Origin: Sphingopyxis sp. KK2 | GTDB taxonomy: Bacteria; Pseudomonadota; Alphaproteobacteria; Sphingomonadales; Sphingomonadaceae | DNA: 64,000 bases | Direction of reading: 5' to 3' | Assembly (NCBI RefSeq): GCF_001990265.1 | Contig: NZ_LYVN01000005.1 | Location: 1-64,000, forward strand | Shown here: piece by piece, positions 25,271-34,270 of the stretch | How the letters are laid out: each line of letters begins with the position of its first letter | Numbering within the stretch: position 1 is the stretch's first letter | Position numbers and translations under genes: made by a program | Notes under the pieces: model-generated | The model's input: only the letters and a program-made list of their open reading frames with translations | Database searches by the model: none | Told to the model about the DNA's origin: nothing

Positions 25271-26728
25271 CTATGCTGCTCCTAGCGCCTGCCGGTAGAG
25301 CATGGAGTCCGCCGCATAGAAATTGCAATGGAATCCCGACGGAACGCGGAAGGGGACTTGGATCGTCGCGACCGGGCCCGCCGCAATGTCGAGCGCGTCG
25401 AAGATCGCGAGCTCGCTCGTCGCGGCTCCGGCGCGGTGGACGAGGGTCATCGCATAACCGTCGCCTTCGCCGGCCGATCCCATCTTCGGTGCAAAGATCA
25501 GTTCGCCGCACGAGGCGCCGTTGCCGAAGTGGTAATAGTCTTCCGTGCCACTCACCGTGTCGAAGCGCAGCACGCCATCCATCCCCTCGGCGCGGCCGTC
25601 GCGGCTGTTGAGGTTGATGTTCGCAAAGCTGTGGCGCGAGGCGCGCGTCATGAAACGGTCGTCTGGACGCGGGAACTGGATGTCGCGGTCGTTGAGCGTC
25701 TCTTCCCTGATCCACGTCCCATTGCCATTGGTGCCCGGATCGATTGTCCAGCGACGCAGACTTTGCTGCGTGTCGCCGTGCGTCTTCCTGACCCCGGTTT
25801 CGTCGGGGAAGAGCGCGGTGCCATTCGCGGCGGCGACGTCGGCGACGATCTTGCCTTCCTGTTCCCACACATTGAGTTCGTGGAACATATGGCGTGGCTC
25901 ATAGTCGAACCAGCGAAGGTCGCTCGCCGATCCCTCGCGCGGCATCACGCCGAATTTGGTCGGGCGGCCGTTTACCCAGGCGGTCATCGGGCCGCCCTTC
26001 ATGAACCGGCCGAGATCGGCGTCGATCGGAATGACGGGGAAGACGACCCAATTCTCGGTCAGGAAGAATGTGTGCATCAATGCGTTGTGCGGCATGTCGA
26101 TGATCTCGGCCTTGCGCACATTGCCATCGGCGGCGATCACGTCGTACCGCAATTGCGGGGCACCCATCGGGCCGTTGATCGCCATGCCGATGTTGACGAG
26201 CTCGCCGGTATAATGGTCGATCTTGGGGTGGGCGGAGAAGGTTGTGGTGATCGCCCCGCCATAATGTTCCTCGCCCAGCGTTTCGAGCGTGCGCGGGTCG
26301 AGTTCGACCGCCGGTGCGCCCTCCATCAGCGCGAGCAGCTTGCCGCCATGGACGATGATGTTAGTGTTGGCGGTGTTGTAGCGCTTGCCCTGCACCGACG
26401 GATCGGCGGTCATCGGGTTGCCGAACATGCCGAACAGGCGCTTGCCCGCGGCTTTCTCCATCTCGAACTTCTCGGTCCGCACCCAACGGTTGAGCATCGA
26501 GGCGCGGCCGCCCTCGATGTGGAAGGCATAGACCATGCCGTCGCCGTCGAACCAGTGATACTCGCCCTCGCGCGTCGGATAGAGCGGCTCGGGGCCGTTG
26601 CGGTAAAAGACGCCGACGAGATCCGCGGGGATCTCGCCCTCGACGATCAGGTCGGGCGCGGTGCCTTCGAAGCGCACCGGCTGGTGATGGCCCGACAGAT
26701 AGGGGTGGTCGAAAAAGGCCTGCGTCAT
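25271..26728 (-). CDS. carotenoid oxygenase family protein (apocarotenoid/stilbene cleavage type)
   Basis: This 485-residue protein belongs to the RPE65/lignostilbene dioxygenase family of beta-propeller enzymes. The four iron-binding histidine regions can be seen as FSAHPK, MPHNALMHTFF, EPRHMFHELN and, at the end, PSGFHCNFY. YRNGPEPLYP and FDGDGMVYAFHI are conserved N-terminal motifs. It would cleave a C=C bond of a polyene, retinoid or stilbene-like compound with O2. A TonB receptor lies upstream and the ligase downstream, consistent with import, cleavage and CoA activation. Confidence 0.92.
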   Translation of the reverse strand: MTQAFFDHPYLSGHHQPVRFEGTAPDLIVEGEIPADLVGVFYRNGPEPLYPTREGEYHWFDGDGMVYAFHIEGGRASMLNRWVRTEKFEMEKAAGKRLFGMFGNPMTADPSVQGKRYNTANTNIIVHGGKLLALMEGAPAVELDPRTLETLGEEHYGGAITTTFSAHPKIDHYTGELVNIGMAINGPMGAPQLRYDVIAADGNVRKAEIIDMPHNALMHTFFLTENWVVFPVIPIDADLGRFMKGGPMTAWVNGRPTKFGVMPREGSASDLRWFDYEPRHMFHELNVWEQEGKIVADVAAANGTALFPDETGVRKTHGDTQQSLRRWTIDPGTNGNGTWIREETLNDRDIQFPRPDDRFMTRASRHSFANINLNSRDGRAEGMDGVLRFDTVSGTEDYYHFGNGASCGELIFAPKMGSAGEGDGYAMTLVHRAGAATSELAIFDALDIAAGPVATIQVPFRVPSGFHCNFYAADSMLYRQALGAA

Positions 26729-26760
26729 CTGATCCCTCCGATCGTCGGTTAATCCATCAA

Positions 26761-26791
26761 ACAAGGGGCGGTGCAATGCGCCGCCCCTTGT
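26761..26791 (-). terminator. hairpin after TonB receptor gene (second of two)
   Basis: Arms ACAAGGGGCGG and CCGCCCCTTGT (11 base pairs, 9-base loop) are followed on the minus strand by TTTGAT. It lies 56 bases past the TonB receptor stop and about 33 bases before the carotenoid oxygenase start, so it may reduce readthrough into the oxygenase gene. Confidence 0.6.
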
Positions 26792-26811
26792 GCTCTTCGG
26801 GCCCCCCTTTA

Positions 26812-26839
26812 CGCTCCCGCCGTGCCCGTGGCGGGAGCG
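26812..26839 (-). terminator. hairpin after TonB receptor gene (first of two)
   Basis: Arms CGCTCCCGCC and GGCGGGAGCG (10 base pairs, 8-base loop) lie just after the receptor stop codon on the minus strand. The following bases are not T-rich, so alone it would be a weak intrinsic terminator; it may act with the next hairpin. Confidence 0.5.
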
Positions 26840-26846
26840 CCAGCCG

Positions 26847-29240
26847 TCAGAATTTGAAGCCCAGCTCGACGCCGTAGGTACGCGGCTGGACTGCCGCGCC
26901 GAAGGTGAAGAGGCCGGCCACCGGCAGGGTCGACGACAGACCCTTGTGGTTGGTGAGGTTGCGCCCGAACAGTGCCAGGCTGACTTCGCGCCCTTCGCCG
27001 AGGAAATGCGTGTAGCCAAGCTGCGCCGACAGATTTTCGCGATCCTCGGTGAAGCAGCGGTTGTCGTTGACGACATTGCCGGGGATCACCGGGCGGTTCG
27101 GTGCGATGCAGGTCACATATTTGCTCTGGTAGCGGAGCAGCGTCGAGGCATCGATGCGGCCCGAGCCGAGTTCCTTGCTGTAGTTCAGCCCCGCCGACCA
27201 TTGATATTTCGGCGCACGGCGCAGCGTCAGCGTCGACACATCGTCGGGTACGCCGTCGGCGGCGCTGCCCGGGGTCAGACCGACGATGTCGTTGAAGAAG
27301 CGGTTATACTGCGCGTCGGTGTAGCTGAACGAGGCGTTGAAGCTGAACTCCTCGGACATCTGCGCGATGATTTCGGCCTCGAAGCCCTTGATGTCAGCCG
27401 ACGATGCGTTGCGAACCACCGTTTCCTGCGGGCTCGAAGACCCCGGGGGCGACGGCTGCACCACCTCTTCCTGCTTGTTGTTATATTTGGTGTAATAGAA
27501 AGCGAGGTTGGTGCGCAGCGTGCGGTCGAGCCAGTCGGCCTTCAGCCCGACTTCATAGGCGTCGACCGTTTCGGGCTGGTACGGCCCGAGCGAGGTCGGC
27601 GACGCCGCGCGGCCGTTGAAACCGCCCGAGCGGAAGCCACGCGAGAAGGAGGCGTAGACGAGCTTGCCCGGCTCGATCGTATATTCTGCGTTGGCCCGCC
27701 AGGTGAACTTGCCGAAGCTGTCGCTGCCCGAACAGTTATTGGCAGGCGAGTAGACCGGCAGGACGACGCCGGGAGCGGGGCTGAAGGTGCCGGTCACCGC
27801 GACGCACGACTGGCCGTCGAAGGTTGGCTGCGTGATCCGGACAAGCGCACCGATGCGGCCGTAGTTGTTGAAGATCGACTTCTTGTCGTCGGTGTAGCGC
27901 GCGCCGAGCGAGATCTTGAACTGGTCCGACAGGCTGATCTGCGCGTCGGCGAAGCCCGCGTAGGAGCGTGCGTCATGCTCGACATATTGGCGCAGCACGG
28001 CGGTCGATCCCTGGCCGAGCACGACGCCGAAATTGGTCGACTGGTCGAGCGTGTAGCCACTGTCGAAATAATAGCCGCCGACGAGCAGGTTGACCATGTC
28101 GAAATCGGCGAGCAGGCGCAGTTCCTGGCTGAACTGGTGATATTTCTGGTCGCGTTTGGTCTCGAAGAAATTGACCGAACTGGCGTCGAAATCCTGCGTC
28201 ACCGATTCCTTGTTCTTGATGTAACCGGTGACCGACGACAGCGTCAGATTGTCGCTGAGTTCGATGTCGATATTGCCGGTGATGCTGTCGACATCGTTGC
28301 GCACCGGCGTGTCGATGCTGCTGTACGTCGTGTACAGCCCGCGCGCGGGCTGGGTCGAGCGGTTGCACTGCGCGACCGGCGAGAAGCCGGGCGCGCCGGG
28401 GGCGGCACAGATGATGTCGCGGCCCGTTTCGGACAGCGGCGCGACGATCGTCTCGCCGCGCTCGCGGCTGTGCTGATAGGTGATCTGGGCGGTGATCGCG
28501 TCGCTGGGGGTGATCAGCGCGGTGACGCCGCCGGTCAGCGTCTCATAGGCGCCTTCACGCTTGTTCTTGGTGACGTTGAAGTAATAACCGTCGGTCTTGT
28601 CATAATAGCCGAAGGCTTTGAGCGCGATGAAGCCGCCGAGCGTGCCGGTGTTGACGACCAGGCGGCCGCGCTTGGTGTCGAAATTGCTGTAGGCGAACTG
28701 GCCGCGGACGCCGAAATCGTCGGTCGGCTTGGTGCGCGTGACGTTGATGACGCCGCCGATCGTGTTCCGTCCGAACAGCGTCCCCTGCGGGCCGCGCAGC
28801 ACTTCGAGCCGTTCGAGGTCGAAGCTGTCGAGCAATTGCCCGGTGTTGGTGCCGATGAACACGCCGTCGACGACGACGCCGACCGCGGGGTCGAAGCTCT
28901 TTTCGATATCCTCGAAGCTGATGCCGCGGATCGAGATGGCGGCGGCGCTGGGACCCGCGCCGACCGAATCGACGACGAGGCTGGGGACGCGGCCGGCGAT
29001 GTCGCGAATGTCGTCGATGGTCGCCGATTCCAGCGCGGTCTGGTCGAGCGCGGTGACCGCGATCGGGATCGACTGGACGCTCTCCTCGCGCTTCTGCGCG
29101 GTGACGACGATTTCGCGGAGCGCGCCGCTGTTTTCGTCTTCGACCGGGGCCTCCTGTGCGAAGGCCGGCGTGGCAATGGCTAGTGCGACAAGCGACACGG
29201 TCGCGTAGACGGCGGGCAGCATTCGGGCATGCGTGGTCAT
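26847..29240 (-). CDS. TonB-dependent outer-membrane receptor
   Basis: This 797-residue receptor has a Sec signal peptide (hydrophobic VYATVSLVALAIATPAFAQ) and a TonB box region with REIVVTAQKREE. The plug domain includes PSAAAISIRGI and LRGPQGTLFGRNTIGGVINV. A 22-strand barrel ends in the aromatic residue of ELGFKF. It imports a large or scarce ligand across the outer membrane using TonB energy. ATG 29240 is preferred over a TTG two codons earlier because GAGGGAGG is seven bases upstream. The neighbouring carotenoid oxygenase suggests a hydrophobic polyene ligand, but this is inference. Confidence 0.95.
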   Translation of the reverse strand: MTTHARMLPAVYATVSLVALAIATPAFAQEAPVEDENSGALREIVVTAQKREESVQSIPIAVTALDQTALESATIDDIRDIAGRVPSLVVDSVGAGPSAAAISIRGISFEDIEKSFDPAVGVVVDGVFIGTNTGQLLDSFDLERLEVLRGPQGTLFGRNTIGGVINVTRTKPTDDFGVRGQFAYSNFDTKRGRLVVNTGTLGGFIALKAFGYYDKTDGYYFNVTKNKREGAYETLTGGVTALITPSDAITAQITYQHSRERGETIVAPLSETGRDIICAAPGAPGFSPVAQCNRSTQPARGLYTTYSSIDTPVRNDVDSITGNIDIELSDNLTLSSVTGYIKNKESVTQDFDASSVNFFETKRDQKYHQFSQELRLLADFDMVNLLVGGYYFDSGYTLDQSTNFGVVLGQGSTAVLRQYVEHDARSYAGFADAQISLSDQFKISLGARYTDDKKSIFNNYGRIGALVRITQPTFDGQSCVAVTGTFSPAPGVVLPVYSPANNCSGSDSFGKFTWRANAEYTIEPGKLVYASFSRGFRSGGFNGRAASPTSLGPYQPETVDAYEVGLKADWLDRTLRTNLAFYYTKYNNKQEEVVQPSPPGSSSPQETVVRNASSADIKGFEAEIIAQMSEEFSFNASFSYTDAQYNRFFNDIVGLTPGSAADGVPDDVSTLTLRRAPKYQWSAGLNYSKELGSGRIDASTLLRYQSKYVTCIAPNRPVIPGNVVNDNRCFTEDRENLSAQLGYTHFLGEGREVSLALFGRNLTNHKGLSSTLPVAGLFTFGAAVQPRTYGVELGFKF

Positions 29241-29365
29241 CGTCAATCCTCCCTCTCGTGCCGACGCATAGGCTCGCCGGTCACGTTAAAGGGAAGGTCT
29301 GCTTAATGGCGATTTTGAACAATCATCAAAAATATCAGGCGTGGCACAACGGCAGAAAAGCCCTT

Positions 29366-29380
29366 GAATCTGGGAGATTC
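29366..29380 (-). terminator. short hairpin at SDR stop codon
   Basis: Arms GAATCT and AGATTC with a 3-base loop overlap the stop of the SDR gene, followed on the minus strand by a short T-run (CTTTTC). It is weak but correctly placed to end the two-gene SDR transcript. Confidence 0.35.
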
Positions 29381-30093
29381 TATTGCCGCTGCGTGGCGCC
29401 GCCATCGACGAACAGGCCGTGTCCGGACATGAAACGCGCGTCGTCACTGGCGAGGAAGGCGGCGACGTCGGCGATGTCTTCGGGCTCGCCGAGCCGACCG
29501 AGCGACGCCTTGTCGATCCAGCGCTGCCGGAACTCGGGCATCGCCGAAAAGGCGGGGGCGGTCATCGGCGTGGCGATGGCGCCGGGTTGGATGCAATTGA
29601 CCGTGATGCCGAACGCGCCAACCTCGGCCGCGACCGATTTGGTCATCCCCAGCACCGCATGCTTCGACGCGCTATAGGCGGCCATGCCCGCCTCGCCGAA
29701 GCTCGACATCACCGAACCGATCAGGATGATCCGGCCGTGCGGCGAGGCCTTGAGCAAAGGCAGTGCATCGCGCATCAGCCGGAACACCGCGGTGACATTG
29801 ACCGCCATCATCTGATCGAAGAATTCGTCGCTCGCGCCGTCGAGCATCTGCATCCCGGTGATGCCGGCGCAGGCGACGACGATGTCGAGCTTGCCCAGTC
29901 GGGCCTCGGCTTCCGCGACCAGCTTGGCGTTGATCCCCGGCTCGGTCACGTCGGCGCGAATATCGACATCGCCAGCGCGGTCTGTGGTGAGGACGCGCGC
30001 GCCGTCGGCCGCCAGCCGCCTCGCGGTGGCGAGGCCTATGCCCGATCCGGCACCCGTGACGAGCGCGGCGCGGTCTTCGAGGCGCTCCGCCAT
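29380..30093 (-). CDS. SDR family oxidoreductase
   Basis: This 237-residue classical short-chain dehydrogenase has the motif TGAGSGIGLATARRL, VACAGITGMQML (NNAG-like), the catalytic Ser in IILIGSVMSSFG, and Y-x3-K in AAYSASKHAVLG. GHGLFVDGGATQ ends the protein. It is the second gene of a pair: its start overlaps the end of the upstream SDR gene (TGATG). It probably converts an alcohol in the same pathway as the adjoining receptor and oxygenase, but no substrate can be assigned. Confidence 0.93.
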   Translation of the reverse strand: MAERLEDRAALVTGAGSGIGLATARRLAADGARVLTTDRAGDVDIRADVTEPGINAKLVAEAEARLGKLDIVVACAGITGMQMLDGASDEFFDQMMAVNVTAVFRLMRDALPLLKASPHGRIILIGSVMSSFGEAGMAAYSASKHAVLGMTKSVAAEVGAFGITVNCIQPGAIATPMTAPAFSAMPEFRQRWIDKASLGRLGEPEDIADVAAFLASDDARFMSGHGLFVDGGATQRQ

Positions 30094-30839
30094 CAGAGCG
30101 AGCTGCCGCCATCGATCCGGAACTCGGCTCCGGTCGCGAAGGAGGACTCGTCGGACGCGAGATAAAGGACGATCGACGAAACCTCTTCGGGCCTGCCGAG
30201 CCTGCCGACGGGATGCGTGGCGACGAAACCGGCGTAGAGCGCTTCGGGGTTGTCGACCTGCGCCATTACCTTGTCGATCATCGCGGTGTGGATCGCACCC
30301 GGATGTACAGAGTTGCAGCGGATGCCATAGCCTTTGGCAGCGTAATGAAGCGCGACCGACTTGGTGAGGTGGGTGACCGCCGCCTTGGCCGCATTATAGC
30401 CGGCGAGGTCGGCCTGCGCGCGGACGCCGCACATCGACGACATGTTGATCACCGAACCGCCATGGTCCTTCATCTTCGGAATGACATGCTTGCAGCCGAG
30501 GAATACCCCGTCGACATCGACGGCGAATTCGTGGCGAAAGGCCTCAAGCGTCAGGTCCTCGATCGACCCCATGGTGGTGATGCCGGCGTTGTTGACGAGG
30601 ATGTCGATCCGGTCGCAGGTGCCGAGCGCGGCAAGCCATTCGCCTTCGTCCGACACGTCGAGCTTCACGAAGCGCTGGCCGAGTTCGGCGGCGAGCGCTT
30701 CGCCCGCTGCGACGTCGATGTCGGCGATGACGACGCTCGCGCCCTCCGCAACGAAGCGGCGGACGATATCGAGCCCCAGCCCCGATGCGCCGCCGGTGAC
30801 GAACGCGATCTTGCCCGCGATGCGGCCTTGCCCTGCCAT
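30093..30839 (-). CDS. SDR family oxidoreductase
   Basis: This 248-residue protein has TGGASGLGLDIVRRF, DILVNNAGITTMG, VINMSSMCGVRAQADLAGYNAAKAAV (Ser, Tyr and Lys) and FRIDGGSSL at the end. These are all hallmarks of classical SDRs resembling 3-beta/17-beta-hydroxysteroid or cyclohexanol-type dehydrogenases. It is the first gene of a minus-strand pair and is divergent from the GMC oxidoreductase gene. A motif 24 bases upstream of the start resembles one upstream of the ThuA-like gene at 33358. Confidence 0.93.
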   Translation of the reverse strand: MAGQGRIAGKIAFVTGGASGLGLDIVRRFVAEGASVVIADIDVAAGEALAAELGQRFVKLDVSDEGEWLAALGTCDRIDILVNNAGITTMGSIEDLTLEAFRHEFAVDVDGVFLGCKHVIPKMKDHGGSVINMSSMCGVRAQADLAGYNAAKAAVTHLTKSVALHYAAKGYGIRCNSVHPGAIHTAMIDKVMAQVDNPEALYAGFVATHPVGRLGRPEEVSSIVLYLASDESSFATGAEFRIDGGSSL

Positions 30840-30962
30840 CCTGACCTCCCTCTTTTTGTTACGGCACTATCATGCCGGCGACGGGGCGAGGGGACTAGTT
30901 ATTGCGCTAGGTGCGGCGGACGCGCTGTCGGTTCCACATCGTGCCGGGACAGGAGAGGCGGC

Positions 30963-32600
30963 ATGACGGACAGCTGGGACTATATCGTCGTGGGAGCAGG
31001 TTCGGCGGGATGCGTCGTCGCCGAGCAATTGAGCGCCGATCCGCAGATCCGCGTGCTGTTGCTCGAGGCGGGCGGCCGCAACGACAGCCGCTGGGTCGCG
31101 ATCCCCAAGGGCGTCGCGAAGCTCGTCACCAACCCCGACCATATCTGGGCCTATGGCGTGTCGCAGCCGCGCGGCGACGGCGCGGCGCCCAGCGAGGTGT
31201 GGATCCGCGGCAAGGGGCTGGGCGGATCGTCGGCGGTCAACGGCATGATCTGGAGCCGCGGCGAGCCCGCCGATTATGACGAGTGGGAAAGGCTCGGCTG
31301 CACCGGCTGGAATGGCGACGCGATGACCGAGGCGTTTCGCAGCCTTGAGGATCATGGCCTCGGCGCGAGCGAAATGCGCGGGGCGGGCGGCCCGGTGGGG
31401 GTGGCGCCCAAGATCCACAGCTATCCGCTCGCCGAAACGATGGTGCAGGCGGGGGTCGAGATGGGGCTGAAGCCGGTCGACGACCTTAACGGATCGACGT
31501 CCGATCGCGTCGGTTTCTATTCGCACAATGTCCGGCGCGGGCGGCGCGAGAGCGCGGCGACGACCTTTTTGGCACGGGCGAAAAAGCGGCCGAACCTGAA
31601 TGTCGTGACGCATGCGATGGCCGAGCGGCTGATGATCGAGAACGGACGGGTGACCGGGGTCGAGGCGAAGGTCGCGGGCCAGCCGCAACGTTTCCACTGT
31701 CACGGCGAAGTGATCGTCGCGGGCGGGACGCTGGAAAGTCCCTTGCTGCTCCAGCGCTCGGGCATCGGGCCGGCCGATGTGATGCGCGCGGCCGGGGTCG
31801 AACCCGTGATCGACGCGCCCGACGTCGGCGGGCGGCTGCGCGAGCATCTCGGCTTTTCGATGCCGCACCGCCTGTCGCGCGATGTCGGCAGCAACCGCAG
31901 CTTCTTCGGCGTCGGACTGATGCGCGCGATGGCGCAATATATGCTGACGCGCGGCGGGATCATGGCGACCGGGCCGTTCGAGGTCGGCGCCTTCCTCAAC
32001 CTCACCAGCCGCGACCTGCGTCCCGACCTGCAACTCTACCTCGGCGGCTACACCTTTGCGCTGGGCGACGAAAAGCACCCGGTGCCGCTGAACAGCATCG
32101 ATCGCAAACCCGGCATGACCATCTATGGCCAGCTCCTCCGCCTGACGAGCGAGGGAAGCATCCATATCACCGGACCGGGCAGCGACGCCCCCGCCGATAT
32201 CAAGCCCAACTGGCTGTCGACGCGCGAGGACGAGCGCACCGCCATCGCGGCGGTCCACGCGATGCGCCGCTACATGGCGCAGCCGGCGCTCGCCGATCTG
32301 GTCGAAAGCGAACTGCTGCCCGGCGCCGCGGTGCAGAGCGACGCCGAAATCCTCGCCGCCTTCCGCCGCCTCGCGACCTGCGGGCTGCACGGAGTGGGGA
32401 CCTGCCGGATGGGCAGCGACAATCGCGCGGTCACCGATGCGCGGCTGCGCGTCAACGGCGTCGGGGGGCTGCGCGTCGTCGATTGCTCGGTGATGCCGTC
32501 AACGGTGACGGGCAACACCAATGCGCCCGCGATGGCGCTGGCGCTGCGCGCGGCCGAGCTGATCCGCGAGGACCGGCGGCGGTTGCGGGCGGTGGCCTAG
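30963..32600 (+). CDS. GMC family FAD-dependent alcohol oxidoreductase
   Basis: This 545-residue glucose-methanol-choline enzyme begins with the FAD motif DYIVVGAGSAGCVVAEQL and has the GMC signature GKGLGGSSAVNGMIW. The second signature region is GGTLESPLLLQRSGIG. The catalytic His region is LHGVGTCRMG, and the C-terminus has VVDCSVMPSTVTGNTNAPAMALA. It would oxidise a primary or secondary alcohol. ATG 30963 has a GGAGAGG box just upstream. Its 3' end overlaps the convergent ThuA-like gene by four bases. Confidence 0.94.
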   Translation: MTDSWDYIVVGAGSAGCVVAEQLSADPQIRVLLLEAGGRNDSRWVAIPKGVAKLVTNPDHIWAYGVSQPRGDGAAPSEVWIRGKGLGGSSAVNGMIWSRGEPADYDEWERLGCTGWNGDAMTEAFRSLEDHGLGASEMRGAGGPVGVAPKIHSYPLAETMVQAGVEMGLKPVDDLNGSTSDRVGFYSHNVRRGRRESAATTFLARAKKRPNLNVVTHAMAERLMIENGRVTGVEAKVAGQPQRFHCHGEVIVAGGTLESPLLLQRSGIGPADVMRAAGVEPVIDAPDVGGRLREHLGFSMPHRLSRDVGSNRSFFGVGLMRAMAQYMLTRGGIMATGPFEVGAFLNLTSRDLRPDLQLYLGGYTFALGDEKHPVPLNSIDRKPGMTIYGQLLRLTSEGSIHITGPGSDAPADIKPNWLSTREDERTAIAAVHAMRRYMAQPALADLVESELLPGAAVQSDAEILAAFRRLATCGLHGVGTCRMGSDNRAVTDARLRVNGVGGLRVVDCSVMPSTVTGNTNAPAMALALRAAELIREDRRRLRAVA

Positions 32601-33358
32601 GCCGCCTCGCGCTCCTTGATCCAGCCGATCCCGCGACGCAGCAGGTCGTAAAAGACCGGAAGGTCCCAGGCGCAGCGGTCGACCGTCGGCCACCAGTCCA
32701 TCATTGGCTGCAGGTCGTAATGCCCCCGGCAATGGCCGAGGGTGAGGTAGAGTACTGCGCCTGCGCCATGCCGCTTGATGTAGAAGACGGGGTAGGTGCC
32801 GGGGGCATCTTCAGCTTCAACGAAGCCGGTGCCGGGGCCTGTGCATTCGGTGTCGAGCAGCACATGCAGGTCGCCATGTGTTTCGAGGTGATAGAGTTCG
32901 TCGGTGGTCTCGAACGGTTCGATGCCTTTGGTGAGCTGATGATCGGGGTCGACGACGCGAACCGTATAGGGTTCGATCGCCGGGTGCGTGATGAACTGCG
33001 AACCCAGAAGGTCCATCATCAGCGGCGCCCAGCGGGGGGCGTTCCACAGGCCGGTGTCGAGTAGACGCAGAATCGAGTTGGTGCCGTGAAGGGCGTACCA
33101 GCGCCCGCCTTTCGCCAGCCAGTCGCGGAGCGCTTCCTGCGCCGGCAGCGACGGCGTGACGTCGCAGGTGTAGGTGATCAGGATGTCGGCAGCGGCGATC
33201 GCGTCGATATTGTCGTAATTCTCGAACACCCGCGTGCGCACGCGCTCGTCCTCGGCCAGCAGCTTCAAGAGCTCGAGCCGCGCGAAATCCATGTCGTGCC
33301 ACACGCCGCCGCAGATCAGCACGCAGTTGATGCGGGGCGGATGTTCGCTGTCGCTCAT
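32597..33358 (-). CDS. ThuA-like domain protein
   Basis: This 253-residue protein has NCVLICGGVWHDMDFARLELLKLL at the start, then DILITYTCDVTPS, LRDWLAKGGRWYALHGTNS, PYTVRVVDPDHQLTKGIEPF and VLYLTLGHCRGHYD. These match the ThuA-like amidotransferase fold, with the canonical nucleophile Cys absent. It is the second family member in the window and differs strongly from the first, so it is unlikely to be a recent duplicate. It is divergent from an SDR gene across 124 bases. Confidence 0.86.
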   Translation of the reverse strand: MSDSEHPPRINCVLICGGVWHDMDFARLELLKLLAEDERVRTRVFENYDNIDAIAAADILITYTCDVTPSLPAQEALRDWLAKGGRWYALHGTNSILRLLDTGLWNAPRWAPLMMDLLGSQFITHPAIEPYTVRVVDPDHQLTKGIEPFETTDELYHLETHGDLHVLLDTECTGPGTGFVEAEDAPGTYPVFYIKRHGAGAVLYLTLGHCRGHYDLQPMMDWWPTVDRCAWDLPVFYDLLRRGIGWIKEREAA

Positions 33359-33482
33359 CGTCGGTCCTCTCCTCTATTATGGTGCCATCATGCGGGGGCG
33401 CTCCCGCCGCGTCACCTTGCTCAAATGATAGGTTCCCCATGCCCATGAAGCTGGCAAGAGGGCAGGCGAGAGGAGAGGCGCG

Positions 33483-34265
33483 ATGCAGCAACGACTGCGA
33501 GGCAAGGTCGCTTTGGTGACCGGCGGAACGAGCGGGATCGGCGCGGCGGCGGTGGCACGGCTGGCGGGCGAGGGCGCGAAGGTCATCTTCACTGGCTCGA
33601 ACGCCGAGGCTGCCGCGAAGGTCGAGTCCGGCACCGGCGCCGTCTTTCGCACCCACAGGGTCGAGGATGCCGCCGCCTGGCCCGCGCTGACCGCCGAGAT
33701 CGAGGCCGAATATGGCCGGCTCGACATCGCCTTCGCCAATGCCGGGACCGAAGCGGGCGATGCGAGCGTCGAGGATATCGACATCGACGCCTGGAACCAT
33801 ATTGTCGGGGTGAACCAGACCGGGGTGATGCTGACCGTCCAGCATGCGATCCGTGCGATGGCCCGCAATCCCGACGGGCCGGCAGGATCGATCATCGTCA
33901 ATTCGTCGATGAATGCGCACCGCGCGATGGGCAATTATGCGGCCTATTCGGTGACCAAGGCGGCGGTGGTCGCGCTCGTCAAGTCGGCGGCGATCCACTG
34001 CGCGGGCAAGGGATATAAAATCCGCGTCAACGCGGTGCTGCCCGGCGTGGTCGAAACCGACATGATTCGCGGCGTCATCGACCGGTCGCCCGATCCCGCC
34101 GCCGCGCGCGCGGCGTTCGAGGGGATGGCGCCGATGAAGCGCATGGCGCAGCTCGATGAGGTGAGCGCGCTGGTCGCCTTCCTCGCCAGCGACGAAGCGG
34201 CGTTTATTTCGGGCGCCGACTATGTGATCGACGGCGCGACGACCGCCGGCATGATGGGCGTTTAA
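33483..34265 (+). CDS. SDR family oxidoreductase
   Basis: This 260-residue classical short-chain dehydrogenase has VTGGTSGIGAAAVARL, FANAGTEAGDAS, SIIVNSSMNAHRAMGNYAAYSVTKAAVVAL with the catalytic Ser, Tyr and Lys, and ADYVIDGATTAGM at the end. An AGGAGAGG box precedes the ATG. It stands alone on the plus strand, its stop six bases from the end of the convergent old yellow enzyme gene. Confidence 0.93.
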   Translation: MQQRLRGKVALVTGGTSGIGAAAVARLAGEGAKVIFTGSNAEAAAKVESGTGAVFRTHRVEDAAAWPALTAEIEAEYGRLDIAFANAGTEAGDASVEDIDIDAWNHIVGVNQTGVMLTVQHAIRAMARNPDGPAGSIIVNSSMNAHRAMGNYAAYSVTKAAVVALVKSAAIHCAGKGYKIRVNAVLPGVVETDMIRGVIDRSPDPAAARAAFEGMAPMKRMAQLDEVSALVAFLASDEAAFISGADYVIDGATTAGMMGV

Positions 34266-34270
34266 CGGCC

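Noticed and set aside
26847-29183. 797-codon plus-strand frame opposite the TonB receptor
   Set aside because: It mirrors the receptor gene and has the acidic/Arg-rich composition of an antisense frame; the minus-strand protein has signal peptide, plug and barrel motifs.
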